Positions 25,010-39,335 of a DNA stretch of 64,000 nucleotides are shown in pieces. The notes beneath the pieces were generated by a model. That model worked only from the letters and a program-made list of their open reading frames with translations, was not told where the DNA came from and did no database searches. Position numbers and translations under genes: made by a program. Positions within the stretch are counted from its first letter, which is position 1; each line of letters starts with the position of its first letter. Source of the stretch: Myxocyprinus asiaticus (taxonomy: Eukaryota > Chordata > Actinopteri > Cypriniformes > Catostomidae); contig NC_059372.1 of NCBI RefSeq assembly GCF_019703515.2, positions 20,450,931 through 20,514,930 on the forward strand, in the 5' to 3' direction.

Positions 25010-25190
25010 ACCATAAATTAACCATGGTTAATACAATACTATAGTAAAACCATGGTTACTATATAGATACTACAGTATTACTGTAGTAAAACCATGGTTA
25101 ACTGTATCAAAACCATGGTTTCTGCCATGTGTTCTGTCATGGATACTACAGTCATGGTTACTACAATATTACTAAATAAAACCATGGTAA
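25010..25190. repeat. CCATGGTTACTATAGT-type internal array (hAT family 2)
   Basis: Several direct and inverted copies of ACCATGGTTA(C/A) and TACTACAGTA-like units alternate every 20-40 bases. The same kind of array occurs at 58675-59030 in the second family member. The units are partly self-complementary (CCATGG). Confidence 0.8.
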
Positions 25191-26136
25191 ATTCTTGTTT
25201 GGGTGCTTATAATTAAATAAATTCAACATTAACTTTATACCTGCATTGTTATGCTACATGCATCAAAATTAAGTGCATTTCAAACTCAACTTAATATACA
25301 GGTATATTCAACTTTCAGAAGCTGTACATCACCATTGAAGGAATAAACTTTCTATTAAAATGGATTTGAAAAGGGATGTCATAACGTGGCTCGAGTGGTT
25401 TAATCATATGCTGAAACCCCAAATCTTCATCAAGGAGTAGGGTTTCACATATCATTGGCAAAGAACACCCCAATCGCTTTAGTTATTATTTTGTGTCTGT
25501 CCGAATTAGCACTGAGTGCCTGATAAAAAACAGAAGAGAGGGTGCAGTTTCGGGCTCACTTGCGTCTCTGTGCACGCTTATTTCTATCCCAGGATGTTGT
25601 TGCCGTAAATGGTTAATTATATCGATGTATTACCAGTATTGAGCAATGTCTGCAAACAGTGCCTGTTTTGTCAAAGTTTTTGACCATCACTGTTGTAATT
25701 GGCTGCAAAATGTTCCCAGATGGAGACTTGAATGATGCAGGGGGCTTCTCTATCAGCTGCTTCTTTTCACCCACTGTAAACCCTAATGCTCAAAATAATT
25801 AACCGTTTTGAGTAGAAATTAAATCCCCCAATTTAGTTCAAATAAATTAAACTTTATGAGTATTTAGAACATTCTCTCTCTTTTGAGTTTACGAAACTGA
25901 CACCTTTTAAGTAACCTGAACTTACTGCTTTACTCATTGAGCAATTGCTATGCTAATCAAATCATAGTTAGCAATCAGCATGCTAGCGTTCACTGTACTA
26001 GCTAATTCTAGCGAGTACTAGCTAGGTTTCCTCTACTTGAAGTATTTAAGTTTAGATTACGTGTTAATTTTAAATTCAGCCAAAGAGTTACATTTTAAGT
26101 TAAGTTTGCTTACTCAATATTTCAAGTTAAGGGCAA

Positions 26137-27596
26137 TAGGACTGAAACGATTAGTCAACGTTATCGACAACGTCGACAATAAAAAAAAATATCGACAAAA
26201 TTTGTTGTTGTCGAATAGTCATTTGATCTCTTTTAACGTAACATGAGATCATCTAATGATGACGCGTGAGAGCAGCAATGCAGCTCGCGCCTGACTGAGG
26301 CGAAGAAGAAAACAGCTCACAGTCCAGATGCACTCTAAACATTCCTAACAGCTTCAGGTGATGTAGATCGCAAAGTATGAGGGACTAATACAAAATAAGT
26401 AAATACAGAAGCACTCTCGTTATGAAATAAGCGGAACTGGAGCTGCCGCTTCGCTGAAGAAAAATTTGCGTGTCAAGCATCTTTAAAGGAAACACCCCGG
26501 AGTTACATCTTTAATGCAGTTATATTTAATGCGTTATAGTTTTATTAAAGTTCAAATAATAAGGAAACAGGTCATGTAAATAACTACAAACTCCAATTAT
26601 TTAAACCGCACGTAGTGTAGTAAGCACCTGTTCTATGAGTTGCGAAGTGTCCTGATCTAAGGGGGAGAGATTGAAACTGCACCCGGCTGACGCACACTCT
26701 GTCGCGCACGCTTAATGCAGCTAGATTATAATGTGATGGCTCGCGACTTATTGAATCATAAGTCTTATCGTGAAGAAAATTGGCAATACGCAGCTTTATT
26801 AATAAGAGAGAGTTTGATTTTTGTGAGTTAAAGATGGTTTAAAGTGAACAAAAAGGTGAGAGAGTCTTTGCCCCATTATACACTGCAACAAAATTTATTT
26901 GTTTTTGTTTTGGCTTGTCTTCCAAAACTGATATCTAAAACTCATTTAAAACAACGTACATTTACTTTAGCAGCTATAAGGCAGAATAATTTATTTTTTT
27001 TTATCTGAGAACATTGAATATAATATAAAAAATACAAATATTTTAAAATATCTAAAAATCCTTTAAAAAAAGATGCATTCACCTGAGAAGCAACATACAA
27101 GATATTTAGACTTGCTTTTAGAGAATAGATTTTGAATATAAGTATATTTAGCCTTTACCGCACTTGCAAAAGTATAACCCAGTGAAAAAATACACTTATA
27201 TACAAAATACACTTATATTTAAGATACATTCTCTTAAAGCAAGTCTGAATATCTTATATGTTGCTTCTCAAGACAATTTTAAATGGAAAACAAGACAAAA
27301 ACACGTGAAAACAATAGGATTTTTTGCAGCGAATAACTTTACTGAATTAAACTTAATAAAAAGTTGTTTTTTTTCTTTAATTCAGTGAATGTCATTTAGA
27401 GGTATTTTTAAAAGATGATTTTGTCCTCTGTATTGTTAGCAAGCACTTTAATACAACCTTTTAAGTCGGGGCACTAGCTGAATAGTCGGTTAAGAGCTAA
27501 TGATTAATCATTGCAATAATCGCTGAATAGTCGAATAATCGTTCTAATAATCGTTAGGTTAGTCGATTATCAAAATAATCATTAGTTGCAGCCCTG
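26137..27596 (+). mobile_element. hAT non-autonomous element, family 1, complete copy
   Basis: Left end TAGGACTGAAACGATTAGTC, right end ...ATTAGTTGCAGCCCTG. Flanks AAGGGCAA (26129-26136) and AAGAGCAA (27597-27604) agree at 7 of 8 bases. 1,460 bp, no transposase. It is a direct-orientation relative of the element at 1-1424 and carries the same long internal inverted repeat (about 27040-27130 against 27225-27290). Confidence 0.9.
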
Positions 27597-28026
27597 AAGA
27601 GCAATCAACACGGAGGAGTAGTATAAAATCAAAATCTGACAGTTCTGCTTACTTTAACTTAAAAAAAAATATGTAACAATAACCTCACATTTTTTGAGTT
27701 CTGTTAACTTATTTGGGTTTATAGTGCTGCTTGAAATTTTCAACTACACACTAACGCGTGCAGAACTGTGACATCATTAACTGACTTAACATACTAACAG
27801 TTAATTGGACAGCTACTGTCTGTAGAAAGTTGACCCATGTGAGACTGCAGAGCCATACATGTGCATTAGCAATGTTGTAACTGTGCCTGTTTATTTGACA
27901 CTTTGTTTTCTTCACCAAACTCTATGCTTCAGATGCGACATTAGACTTAAGATGAACCGCAGTGCAAATGTTTACTGAACCGTGGGTAGTGAACTGTATG
28001 AAAACCATTACACCCCTAATATACAT

Positions 28027-30453
28027 GCTGTTATAAGCCAGGCTTAAAATGCAGCACTCAATTTCATACAGTATGTTAAAGTCTTCGCCTCTCTATCCAC
28101 CAAGTCCTAGGCCTGAAAATGGCAGAAGACCCCTGTTACAAGCAAATGTTTTAAGCAAACTTATTAGGGAAAGTCACACAAGTCTTTGAATATTTGCTTT
28201 ATCTGAACCATTCAAAGACAAATTGTGTCATCATTGCATATATAATAATCAGTTTGTAACCCTTAGAGAAAATTTCTCTTTGGGGTTTTGGAAAGAAGTG
28301 CTTCCTGAGTCAGCTTTCTCCTACTCCATAAATTGACTTTGATACCCATAAACACTTGTTCCTTAAGTAAGGGATAATCCAAGGCTAGGTGTGCATTAAA
28401 TGATTTTAAGTGCACGAGGTGGAGGTGAAGAACCTCCGCAAACGCATGTTTAATGCACACCTAGCCATGGATTATCCCGCTTATACCGTGGTCACTTGCC
28501 AGAATTGATTAGTTACAGCTGTCATCCATTTTTAGAGGCGCAAATTTTGACTGGAAGAACAAAAAATAAGTTTATATAAGGGTCATTAAATCTACAGCTC
28601 TGCCTATTCAGACACAGAGAAAAAGTAGTGCGACCACACACTTGGTCAAAACTGTGAATTTAAATGCACAATCCAGAAATAATCATATCCACAGAACATA
28701 GAGGGTTTGGCGCTCCAGAGAAAATGTATTATTTAATTTTTATACATTGTCATTTTCACATTAATGTGGAAAAACCGACGTTACAAACGTGGCAGTGACA
28801 GTAAAAGTAGCACTTACTGGTATGATAAGAGGAAAACCATTCAAAACACTCTAGAACCTGCAGATTTTGACTTCTGAGACTCGGTATAGTATCCATCAAG
28901 GCTGCACGACTGACCGAATTAAGAATGAAATTTCAATTTGTCCTTGAATGGTAACGCTTCACTGCAAAATGCTGCCTGCATTTTGTAAACAAAGAGCGCT
29001 TCTCCTTCAGCGTTTGAGTCAGAACTGTGTGACCTTCCATGGGTCACCCTCCATGCAAACCAAGCCGAATTCCATTATATTAGCTATGCTGATGAAAGTG
29101 GTTAGGAAATGGTTTCAATTGCTGTAGCTCACCCTGCTTGCTCTGAAATGTTATGTTGCTTGGGTTACATACAGCGCATTAAGATCGAATAGTGATTAAA
29201 ACTGACTGGAACTACCTGTGCATTTAACGGTTTGAACCGCACGCATTCCAGCCAGTCAGAATTGAATATTCGAATAGACCATGGTATAAACAAATAGAAT
29301 ATGATCCTGTGTTTGGGAATGTCGCAATTCCCCTGTGTTCTCTTCCATCTTTACAATGAACAAAATACTTTACTTTGGGCCCATCCTGTCCTCAGTGAAT
29401 CATCATTGTAGTGTAGTAGAACATGCCAGGTGACAGACTGTTCTTCCATCTCTTTACAAGCAGAGGAAGAGAGTCTGTCCTGGTTATACTGTGTGTGAAA
29501 CAGGAAGTCCTTGTGAAGTCTTATTAGATCTCAATTTAGTCCTGAGCTTGCTGATACACTCAAAAGGCCCCAATACATTTCACCATTCTTTTAAACTTTT
29601 TAAAACTATTTAATTAATTTTTTTGATTTGTTATCCTCCACATTTACTGTTTTCAGGCTAAGGAAATAATTGACCAGATTTTCGACATGCCCGGAGCATG
29701 ATGTAATCAATGGCAACTGGTTTGCTCTCTACAGACAGCGCTGAAGTTTTGTGTTGTAAACTCTCAGTGTCCTAATTCAAGTGTTACGGAGAGTCAAAGT
29801 GACTGAAAATAATGAGAACTTGCCATTGGAATCCCTTGAGGGAAGTCTTGTGCAAGTTTCCTTCCTTTTCTAATGATTATTTCAATTACGAATATTGAAG
29901 GACAGAGTAATGCAGGTGGGCAAAGATTACAAGCCAGACCTTGTCCACCCACCATTCCATGAGAAGTGAGCAATGATGATCATAGGTTCCCCTTGATGCT
30001 AATCAAACACTCATTCCCTTATCCTCTGGCATGTTTCCAGAGGGGTCATCTAGTCCTCTGCACAGAACAGGCTTTGTCCTCTGTGACATCCAGAGAGCTG
30101 CTCCCGAACCTTTCTTATTTTTGTATTAGTCAGCCGCCATATGTTTGTGTAGATGCAAAAGTCAAGGGTCTTGAGCAACCCACAATAGGATCAAAGGGCT
30201 TCGGACTATAGCTTTTCCATGTGTTCGTACCTTCATATTCTGCTTTGTGTTTACACAATGAATTTCAGGGCTTTGAAGACCTTGTCTCTCTCAAATGAGA
30301 AAAGTTTTCATTTTTGCCTATACCACTTTGTAAATTTGAAGCGTGAGCACAGACCTCAATAGCAAACTTAATTTGTCATGTGATGTCTGATAACAATTGG
30401 ACCCTAGCAGATCTTCAGTGGGTGCCCACCCACAGCCAGACTAGGCTTTGAAA
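28027..30453. other. Intron 3 stretch with a strong hairpin
   Basis: Contains the 30-bp-arm hairpin at 28371-28478. 28893-29290 begins like a hAT terminus (AAGGCTGCACGACTGACCG) and ends with CAGTCAGAATTGAATATTCG, perhaps a decayed element. 29300-30450 shows no genes or termini. Confidence 0.4.
28371..28478. repeat. Hairpin with 30-bp arms
   Basis: Left arm 28371-28400 (GGGATAATCCAAGGCTAGGT...) and right arm 28449-28478 are complementary at 29 of 30 positions. The 48-base spacer itself contains GGAGGT-GAAGA-ACCTCC, so the whole can form a branched stem. No protein is encoded. A fold-back element is likely; a structured RNA is possible. Confidence 0.85.
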
Positions 30454-30455
30454 TA

Positions 30456-30987
30456 CACTCATTTAGCACTTTATTAGGAACACTATGGTCCTAATAAAGT
30501 GCCCCACATAGACTTTTGCTGTTGTAGCCCATTTGTCTCATGGTTCAACATGTTGTGCATTCTGAGATGCTATTCTGCTCACTGCAGTTGTACAGAGTGG
30601 TTGTCAGAGTTGCCGTAGCCTTTCTGTCGGCTCGAACCAGTCTGGCCATTCTCTGTTGACCTCTCTCATCAACAAAGCGTTTCTGTCCACAGAATTGCCG
30701 CTCACTGGATGTTTTTTTGTGGCTACATTCTGAGTAAACTCTAGAGACTGTTGTGCATGAAAATCTGAGGAGATCAGCAGTTACAGAAATACTCAAACCA
30801 GCCTGTCTGGAACCAACAATCATGCCACGGTCAAAACCACTGAGATCACATTTTTTCCCTATTCTGAAGCTGCTGACCCATATCTGCATCTCATTTTTTT
30901 GCATTACACTGCTGCCACACGATTGGCTGATTAGAGATTCATAATCCTGTGAATAAGTAGGTGTACTTTTAAAGTGCTCAGTGAGTG
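30456..30987 (-). mobile_element. Internally deleted Tc1-like element, family A copy 2
   Basis: Flanked by TA (30454-30455 and 30988-30989). Termini CACTCATTTAGCACTTTATTAGG and ...GTGCTCAGTGAGTG are inverted repeats. It has the same architecture and the same deletion join (AAGTGCCCCACATAGAC compared with AAGTGTCCGACGTGGTC) as the copy at 8059-8540, but keeps its 5' end. Confidence 0.92.
30545..30904 (-). pseudogene. Tc1-like transposase N-terminal remnant (family A)
   Basis: One open frame of 119 codons runs through KCDLSGFDRGMIVGSRQAGL, SISVTADLLRFSCTTVSRVY, FVDERGQQRMARLVRADRKA and NSISECTTC. These are the helix-turn-helix DNA-binding region and the start of the second subdomain. The catalytic domain is deleted, as in copy 1. 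Confidence 0.88.
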
Positions 30988-30989
30988 TA

Positions 30990-31332
30990 CAGTGGCGATT
31001 ACAGGTATTTGGACTGTCTGAATATCATTGCATTAGATAACAAAACCAAGTCATATCTGGAAACAAATTATGCTAGAAAGAATTTTGCTTAGAATTAACT
31101 TATTTTTTTATTAGCCATTTTTGCAACTACTTTTATCCAACTGGTTCCAAGGTCATTATTAGTGAATGTCGGAAGTCATTTTCCAACAAGTTCACACTGG
31201 TGGTCTTCTACTACCATAGAAAAAGTTCATTATACTACTTAAAATCTTAAGTGAAGACTTAAGTATTCAAATACTTTTTGGCTTAATTTTGACTATAGTT
31301 TCATATTTTAAAACCTAACAAGTTATATTTTG

Positions 31333-31366
<34 letters not shown>

Positions 31367-32724
31367 AAAGCTGCACTACGTGACTTTGTGCTCTCTAGTG
31401 GCATCTGTGGTTGAAACTTAAAATTGCAAGCAATTTGCGGAAGAACACTTTACGTGAGTCGTGTTTTGGCACTGCTTTTTGGCTGAGCTTACCTGGACAT
31501 TGTCTGTATGTAATCATGACTGAGAGATATTCAGAGACGGAATCATAATGTGCTGTTTTCATGTTGATATAATGTTATAAGATTTAACATTTAAAACCGA
31601 AACATTACTTGCTTTGATGAAGATAAACAATACTCGTATTCGCATATTTTGAATGAATGAATTTTACACTTATAGAGCTTTTCTGATGCTACACTCAAAG
31701 AGCTTTTACATTAACAACAGGGGACTCAGTCACCTCAATCACTACCAGTATATTTTAATAAGTGTTTTATCTGCTGTTAATGTTTGTATTGTATTACACT
31801 TATCAGTTTAAGAGGTGATACTTTTGATATGGTTTATACGAGTTCAATAGAAGACTTTAATATTTTTTCTATTATATTGTACAGCCTCAGTAGTTAATGC
31901 AAGTGAACCGTAATACTACAATAGTATGTCCATGCAATGCACACAATAACACAGTAAACTAAAAACAATATAACAGTTAACAGTCAATTTTAGAGGTCAT
32001 AAATATTAGTAAACTTGTCACAGTAACTCCCCCCGACAACGCAGATACATCGCGATCGGTTAACACGAGTAATATTCGATTCATACATGCATGACAAGCA
32101 ATACTGGCTTCAACAACCCTACCAGACAACATATGCAAGCATTATAGCAGGTAAACAATTTCGCCAAATAGATAACAGATAAACATCCATCCAGATTGTT
32201 ATGATGCTGTCCGGAACAGTGTGAGTGTGACTGAACTTAACTGAAGTTAATTTCTTTTTTTAATGGCTACTCGCAAACTAAAACAGTGCATTACCACCAT
32301 CTACTGTTTACATGGGAACGAGACAGCCAGCTCTTTTTCCCCATGTTCACAAACATGACGTAATGACGCAAGGATGTACGTCATAAGCCAGCGATTTCAC
32401 GGCAAATTCAACCCGACAGCTCAAAATTCAAATAATTTTTATAGGCTTACCGTAGTGAATCGGGATAAGGTAAGAACATTATTTTGAACACTGATTGTTT
32501 ATGTACTCATGAAGGACATAAACAAAATTATTTTTTTGCCACAAAAATACTATGGCAATTTGTTCATTTTTAACAAAAAAATCTTACATAGTCTAGCTTT
32601 AAAAAGTGTGCTTGTGCTATTTAAAAATAAATGCCACTTGGTTTGATATTTTTTATTTAATGGAATGAAACATTCATACATTTTCAATTGTTGCTGAAGC
32701 ATCCAAATTACTGTGGGGCCACTG
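30990..32724. mobile_element. Tc1-like non-autonomous element, family B, carrying a MITE
   Basis: Left terminus CAGTGGCGATTACAGGTATTTGGAC, right terminus the complement of CAGTGGCCCCACAGTAATTTGGA. TA flanks it at 30988-30989, shared with the preceding element, and at 32725-32726. No transposase reading frame remains. A second element (31366-32601) occupies most of the interior, after a long T-tract (31336-31363). Confidence 0.8.
31366..32601. mobile_element. MITE nested in Tc1-like family B
   Basis: The left TAAAGCTGCACTACGTGACTT and complement of the right TAAAGCTAGACTATGTAAG form imperfect inverted termini. About 1.24 kb and non-coding. The left part (ttgaaacttaaaattgcaag) matches a repeat I remember as common in carp. 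No clear target duplication. Confidence 0.6.
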
Positions 32725-32726
32725 TA

Positions 32727-34250
32727 TATACAGTAATGATATCCTTTGGGGAAAAAAAAATAGCTTTAGATAATAAATTGATGTCATTAATATTTTTGTG
32801 TCAGTTTTAATCAATTTCCTTTTCATAGCTTTTTGATATAATGTAGGTTTTATCAAGTATCTGCAGCTTGTATTTAACCAGGTTTTCTCACTTGCACCCA
32901 CACAACAAAAAGGCAAACTCCAAGACTGATTCAGAACTTCCTCGTCAAATACTTTTTTCATTATTTAAAATAGAGCAGATTGCATGACTTTCTCTTGCCT
33001 TTATGTACTAGTGAATATATTGTCACATAAACCAGCTATGATAAAAGGAAGATGCTAAACTTTATAAGATTCTCTGCATACAGACCTTGGAAGGCTCGCA
33101 TGCAAAATAATTGTGTCTGAACTGCATGTTTTGATTCATATTTTTGGTTCATTGAGTTTTAAATTGCACTGCAAGTTGAACTCGAGTGGGAAAAGGTTAA
33201 AAATGAGTCAGCTCACATTTCATTCAGGTTTATGATTGTGTGTGCCTGTACAGTATGCACTTATTTGGGTGAATGTAAGGAAAAACTCATTCAGAGAACA
33301 TTTCAGTGACAGTTCTGTATTTGTTGTGCTAGTTGATCCTCATGGGTGAATTGGCAACCTCCATCAGTTCATCGGGGATGCAGGAGCAGACATGATGTTA
33401 TGATATTATCATGTTTGACAGGAAACACTCAAATATTAAATAACTACCTGCTATCAGCCTCTCTCTTATTCCTCCTGTGTGCCATTAATTTTCAAATCGC
33501 TCCCATCGCTCTGACAGCGCCCGGGCATCTCTCACAGATTAATGCTAACAAATATCACACATCTCAGTGGACGACCCTCCCCTCTTCCGTACCATGTTTT
33601 TTTTTAATGCTCATTAATCAAGGATGGCGCAGTGCGCTATTTATGAGCAATCCATCATGCTCTGGCCGCTGTTTGACAGGCGACCCTGGAGGCTGTGACA
33701 TGGCATGATTATGGTCATGATTTGATCACACTTTACTGTGCGATGTGCTGTGGTATAATCAAGACATTTACTGAAAAAAATGACAGTGCTTCTGTGCATA
33801 GGCATAATGGTGTAACTACATTTGGTCAAAATTGAGTTATGACCGAAATGGTCTTTTAGACAAGGGGATTTCAAACTGGGGGCTGGAAAGGGGGTGCTAA
33901 GGGGTTTGTAAATGAATATCAATATCATTTTATATTAAAAAAAAATGGCTAACTACAAAAATCCTTTTTTCACACTTTTTTTTTTTACACTTCACTTTTT
34001 CCCAATGTTAGCATAGTTAACTGCATTTTGCCTTTGGGTAGAGTACCTTTCTGACTTCTTCCTGAGGGTGTTAGAATAAGAGACTTTGGCCCTTAACGAC
34101 TGACAGGATAAGTTCAGCCTTCCAATGAACTTTTAGTGCTATATGTAACTAATAGTACATTTTCCCTGTGACATTATAATTTAATTGATTGCTTGATTGT
34201 AAAGTTATTAGTGATGGTCGCTAAGATTTGAACAAATCCCTAACCCTAAG
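32727..34250. other. Intron 3 stretch, possibly with conserved non-coding sequence
   Basis: No transposon termini were recognised. 33340-33720 stands out in composition and is listed separately. Confidence 0.4.
33440..33720. promoter_or_regulatory. Candidate conserved non-coding element
   Basis: A repeat-free, relatively GC-balanced block with homeobox-like cores (GTGCCATTAATTTTC, CAGATTAATGC, CTCATTAATCAAGG) and TTTATGAGCAATCCATCATG. The flanks are AT-rich. The open frame across it shows no domain. Conservation was not tested. Confidence 0.28.
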
Positions 34251-35089
34251 TACAGCCCCAATTCTGAAAAGTTGGGACAGAAAGAGAAATGCTAATAAAA
34301 ACAAAAAGGAGTGAATTTTTTTAATCATATTCACCCTTTGCTATATTGAAAACACTACAACTACACGTTATATGATGTTTTACCTTGTAAATTTCATTGT
34401 TGTTGTTTTTTAAATGTACATTCATTTCAAATCAGATGATTGCAACACGCTCCAAAAAAGTTGGGACAGTCGAGTGTTTACCACTGTGAAACACAATTTT
34501 TTTTCTAAAAGCACTTATTAAGCATTTGGGCATGAAGACACAAGTTTGTTTAGTTTAGAAAGCGGAAAATTTACAATTGTACGGGGTCTTCGTTGCCATA
34601 TGGTGTGCTTCATAGTGCGCCACACATTCTCAATTGGAGACAGGTCAGGACTGCAGGCAGGGAATCCAGCACCCGCACTCTGCTTACACAGCACTTGTAA
34701 TCGGGGCAGTATGTGGTTTGAAGTTGTCCTGCTGAAAAATGCAGGGATGTCCCTGGAAAAGACGGTGCTGGATGGCAGTATATGTTGCTCCATAATTTTT
34801 ACAAATGTGTCTGCATTAAAGGTGCCCTCACAGATGTGCGAGTTACCCATACCATGGGCACTGACACAACCCTGGCCCATACAGACACTGGCTTATGGAC
34901 CTGATGCTGATAACAACTTGGATGGTCCTTTTCCTCTGTGGCCTGTAGAACAAGACGGCTGTGTTTTTCAAAAACTATTTGAAACGTGGACTCATCGGAC
35001 CAAAAAACACGGTTCCACTGTTTTACTTTCCATCTAAGATGAGACCGAGCCCAGAGAAGTCGGCAGCGCTTCTGGACAGTGTTGATGTA

Positions 35090-36712
<1,623 letters not shown>

Positions 36713-37392
36713 TATGGCTTCTGCTTTGCATAATAAAGTCGTAACTTGCATCTGTGGATGCAGTGGCGAGTGGTGTTGACTAATAAAAGTTTACTGAAGT
36801 ATTCCCGAGCCCATGTCATGATATCCATTACAGTTTAATGACATTTTTTAAGACAGCGACGACTGAGGGATCGGAGATCATGCACATTCAGAAGTGGTTT
36901 TCAGTTCCTTGAATCTTTTAACTATATTGTGCACTGTAGTGGGTGAAATGCCCAAAATCCTTCAAATTTGTCTTTGGGGAACATTGTTCTCAAAGTGCTG
37001 GATTATTTGCTGAAGCATCTGTTGGCAAATTGACAAGTCTTGAATGATCCTTGCTCTTGAAGGACTAGGCTGTTTTTGGAGGCTCCTTATATACTATGAC
37101 ATGATTGCTTCACCTGTTTAACATCTCCTGTTTCACATCGCCTTGTTATTTAAACTCATCATATTGTTATTGTCTTAAATTGCCCCTGTCTCAACTATTG
37201 GAGCATGTTGCAATCATCTGATTTGAAATACATTTTCAAAATAACAATGAAATTCGCAAGGTAAAACATCATATAATGTGTAGTTGTGGTGCTTTAAATA
37301 TAGCAAAGGGTGAATATAATTTACAAATCACTCCTTTTTGTTTTTATTAGCATTTTTCATACTATCCCAGCTTTTTCGGAATTGGGGTTGTA

Positions 37393-37876
37393 TTAAACTT
37401 AATTTCCATTACCCTTCATTTAACCCAATGTCTGTGTTGTAGATACAGTATGAATGATACCTCAAATCATGTGGCTTGTTGAGAAGAGTTTTGCTATTAA
37501 TACTGCAAGCGATCAGACTTATGATATTCACCTAGTGACGAAAAACTGACGAAACAATTCAAGAGACTTACATTTGAAAAAGATATTACAATATCATAGA
37601 TAAGCAACCAGCCTAGCAAATTTAAAAAATGTAGTATAATTGTGTGTGTATATACGTATGTGCTATATAGACTATACAGTAACATGTAGAGGGTGCCAAG
37701 CATCCTTTAAGTTATCAGTTTATCCGTCATGTTCATAGCAACTTGTTTGTTGTAAGTCACAACATATACTCACTCTATATAGCCACACCATAATACTGCA
37801 TAGGGAGTTTCTGCCCACTTTATTGATTGTGTAACCTAGTCCTTCTCCAGTGCACCACCACACCAATGTAAAGAGT
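37393..37876. other. Intron 3 sequence
   Basis: AT-rich, no feature recognised. Confidence 0.5.
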
Positions 37877-37884
37877 GTCAGGCT

Positions 37885-39335
37885 TAAGGTGACCAGATTC
37901 CTGCTTGTGGAAAACGGGACAGCCCCCTCCCAGCAAAAATGAAACTGACGTATCTTTACCTAGGCGCAGATCAATGCGAAGTAGAGGGTGCATCTGTAAC
38001 TGTTGTCACCTTGTACTTTTCATTGGCAGCAATTTTTCTCAGTGTGCACTTGACTTTCAAGAGTTTATCTTAAAATGCAGAGCAGTCCAAAATGAAAACA
38101 TACGAAAAAGCAATGCATTCATGACTGTTACTCTGAGTCGAGATTTATCCGGTGTCCATGCTGCGTTCATTAATGAGAACACATGCTACACAGATGCATA
38201 TGTCCCAGGCAGGCATAAAACAAACTCCACGACCTTGTCTAAGACTCCGATGTTGATGGTCTTGCTCTCCAGCTCACAAAAAACGTCTGTCCATCTCTCA
38301 GACATGGCCATCTTGTTCATGTTCCACTCAGTGATGCGACGAGTGACAATGATTTTCGTGCAAGCCCACTCATTAAAGATCATGGTTTCGTCTATCAAAC
38401 TGAGAGCGGGGATTCTGGAGTAGAAGTGTTTGAGGCTGCTCTGAATGTCTTTCCACTCTGGGATGTTTCTCTGTAGGGCCCACTCAAGTTTTTCTGTGTT
38501 CTCCAATGAGCGGCTCCAGTTTTGGAGGTAATCCACTGATGCTGAATAAAAGTTTCTCACTGCACAAAAGAAATCATCTGCTCGCATGTCACCAGCTTAA
38601 GCCAGGGCATCCAACTGCTTTTTAATGTCAGGGGGTAGGAATGATTCCTCCAGCCTGGCCTGCAAGACTTTCCTCAGGTCATGAATGTGCAAAGCTATTG
38701 CTGTGCATAACAGAATGATAAGTAAAAAGTCCTTCACTTGCGTGCACCTTGTCAGATTCTGAACTTTGCTTCACAAAAAAAATCGCTAACACTTGGTGTG
38801 GCACACTTACTTTTAGCAGCATCCACACGCTTTTTTGTATGAACATGCTGCATGATGTTGGTGCGGCCTCCATGGGCGATGGAAAAGTGACCTCCACAAA
38901 TCTCACACCTCACTTTACTAGGCTCTGTCTATGACTCCTTTTTTAGAAATGTCTTTTTGAAGATCCTCATTAAATGTACATGCACGCTTCCTTGACATTT
39001 TTCCAACCACAATTTCATGTGTGTGCACTTTCAAGCTGACTCTTCAATCAGTTCACTAACTGGACATCTATTGCTAGGGGATTGTGATTGGATAGTTTAA
39101 TCCAATCATGTACTTCAAATAACACAGTGTAATTTTATTGGTTTTACAAGCCGTATCCTTGGCTACCTTTGATTAGAATACTCACATGACTGAGAAAGCC
39201 GCATAGGCGATAGAGAAATTTTAGGAGAGGGGAAATATGGGACAAAACACGATTTTTTCAGAATAAGTCAGAACACTAGAAAAAGTGTTTAAATACGGGA
39301 CTGTCCCAGGAAAAACGGGATGTCTGGCCATCCTA
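37885..39335 (-). mobile_element. hAT element with BED-finger remnants and perfect TSD
   Basis: Ends TAAGGTGACCAGATTCC and the complement of TAGGATGGCCAGACATCC. The flanking octamer GTCAGGCT is identical on both sides (37877-37884 and 39336-39343). 1,451 bp. The minus strand keeps pieces of a transposase, but far less than a full-length one, so it is an internally deleted hAT. Confidence 0.9.
38186..38940 (-). pseudogene. hAT transposase remnant
   Basis: Around 38930-38790 the minus strand reads CEVTF..AHGGRTNIMQHVHTKKRVDAA across frames, typical of the BED-type zinc finger at the start of many hAT transposases. A 134-codon open frame at 38587-38186 (VRNFYSASVDYLQNWSRSLE, IQSSLKHFYSRIPALSLIDE) fits an internal segment of such proteins. 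The RNase H-like catalytic core and the C-terminal dimerisation region are not visible. Confidence 0.65.

Larger units (their letters stand above)
24421..28018. mobile_element. hAT non-autonomous element, family 2 copy 1, with two nested insertions
   Basis: Termini are TAGGGGTGTAACAGTTC and ...CATTACACCCCTA. Flanks ATATGCAT (24413-24420) and ATATACAT (28019-28026) are an 8-bp duplication with one change. Inside are a MITE-like insertion (24440-24857) and a complete hAT family 1 element (26137-27596). Family 2 landmarks shared with copy 2 at 58519-59949 include the CCATGGTTACTATA array (25010-25190), the CATCTTCATCAA-type block near 25420 and the GTTGACCCA(T/C)GTGA(G/A)AC block near 27830. Confidence 0.85.

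Noticed and set aside
28893..29290. Complete hAT element
   Set aside because: The left end looks like a hAT terminus but the right end and the 8-bp duplication could not be matched.
34546..35037. 163-codon plus-strand frame
   Set aside because: Antisense shadow of the family C Tc1-like transposase on the minus strand.
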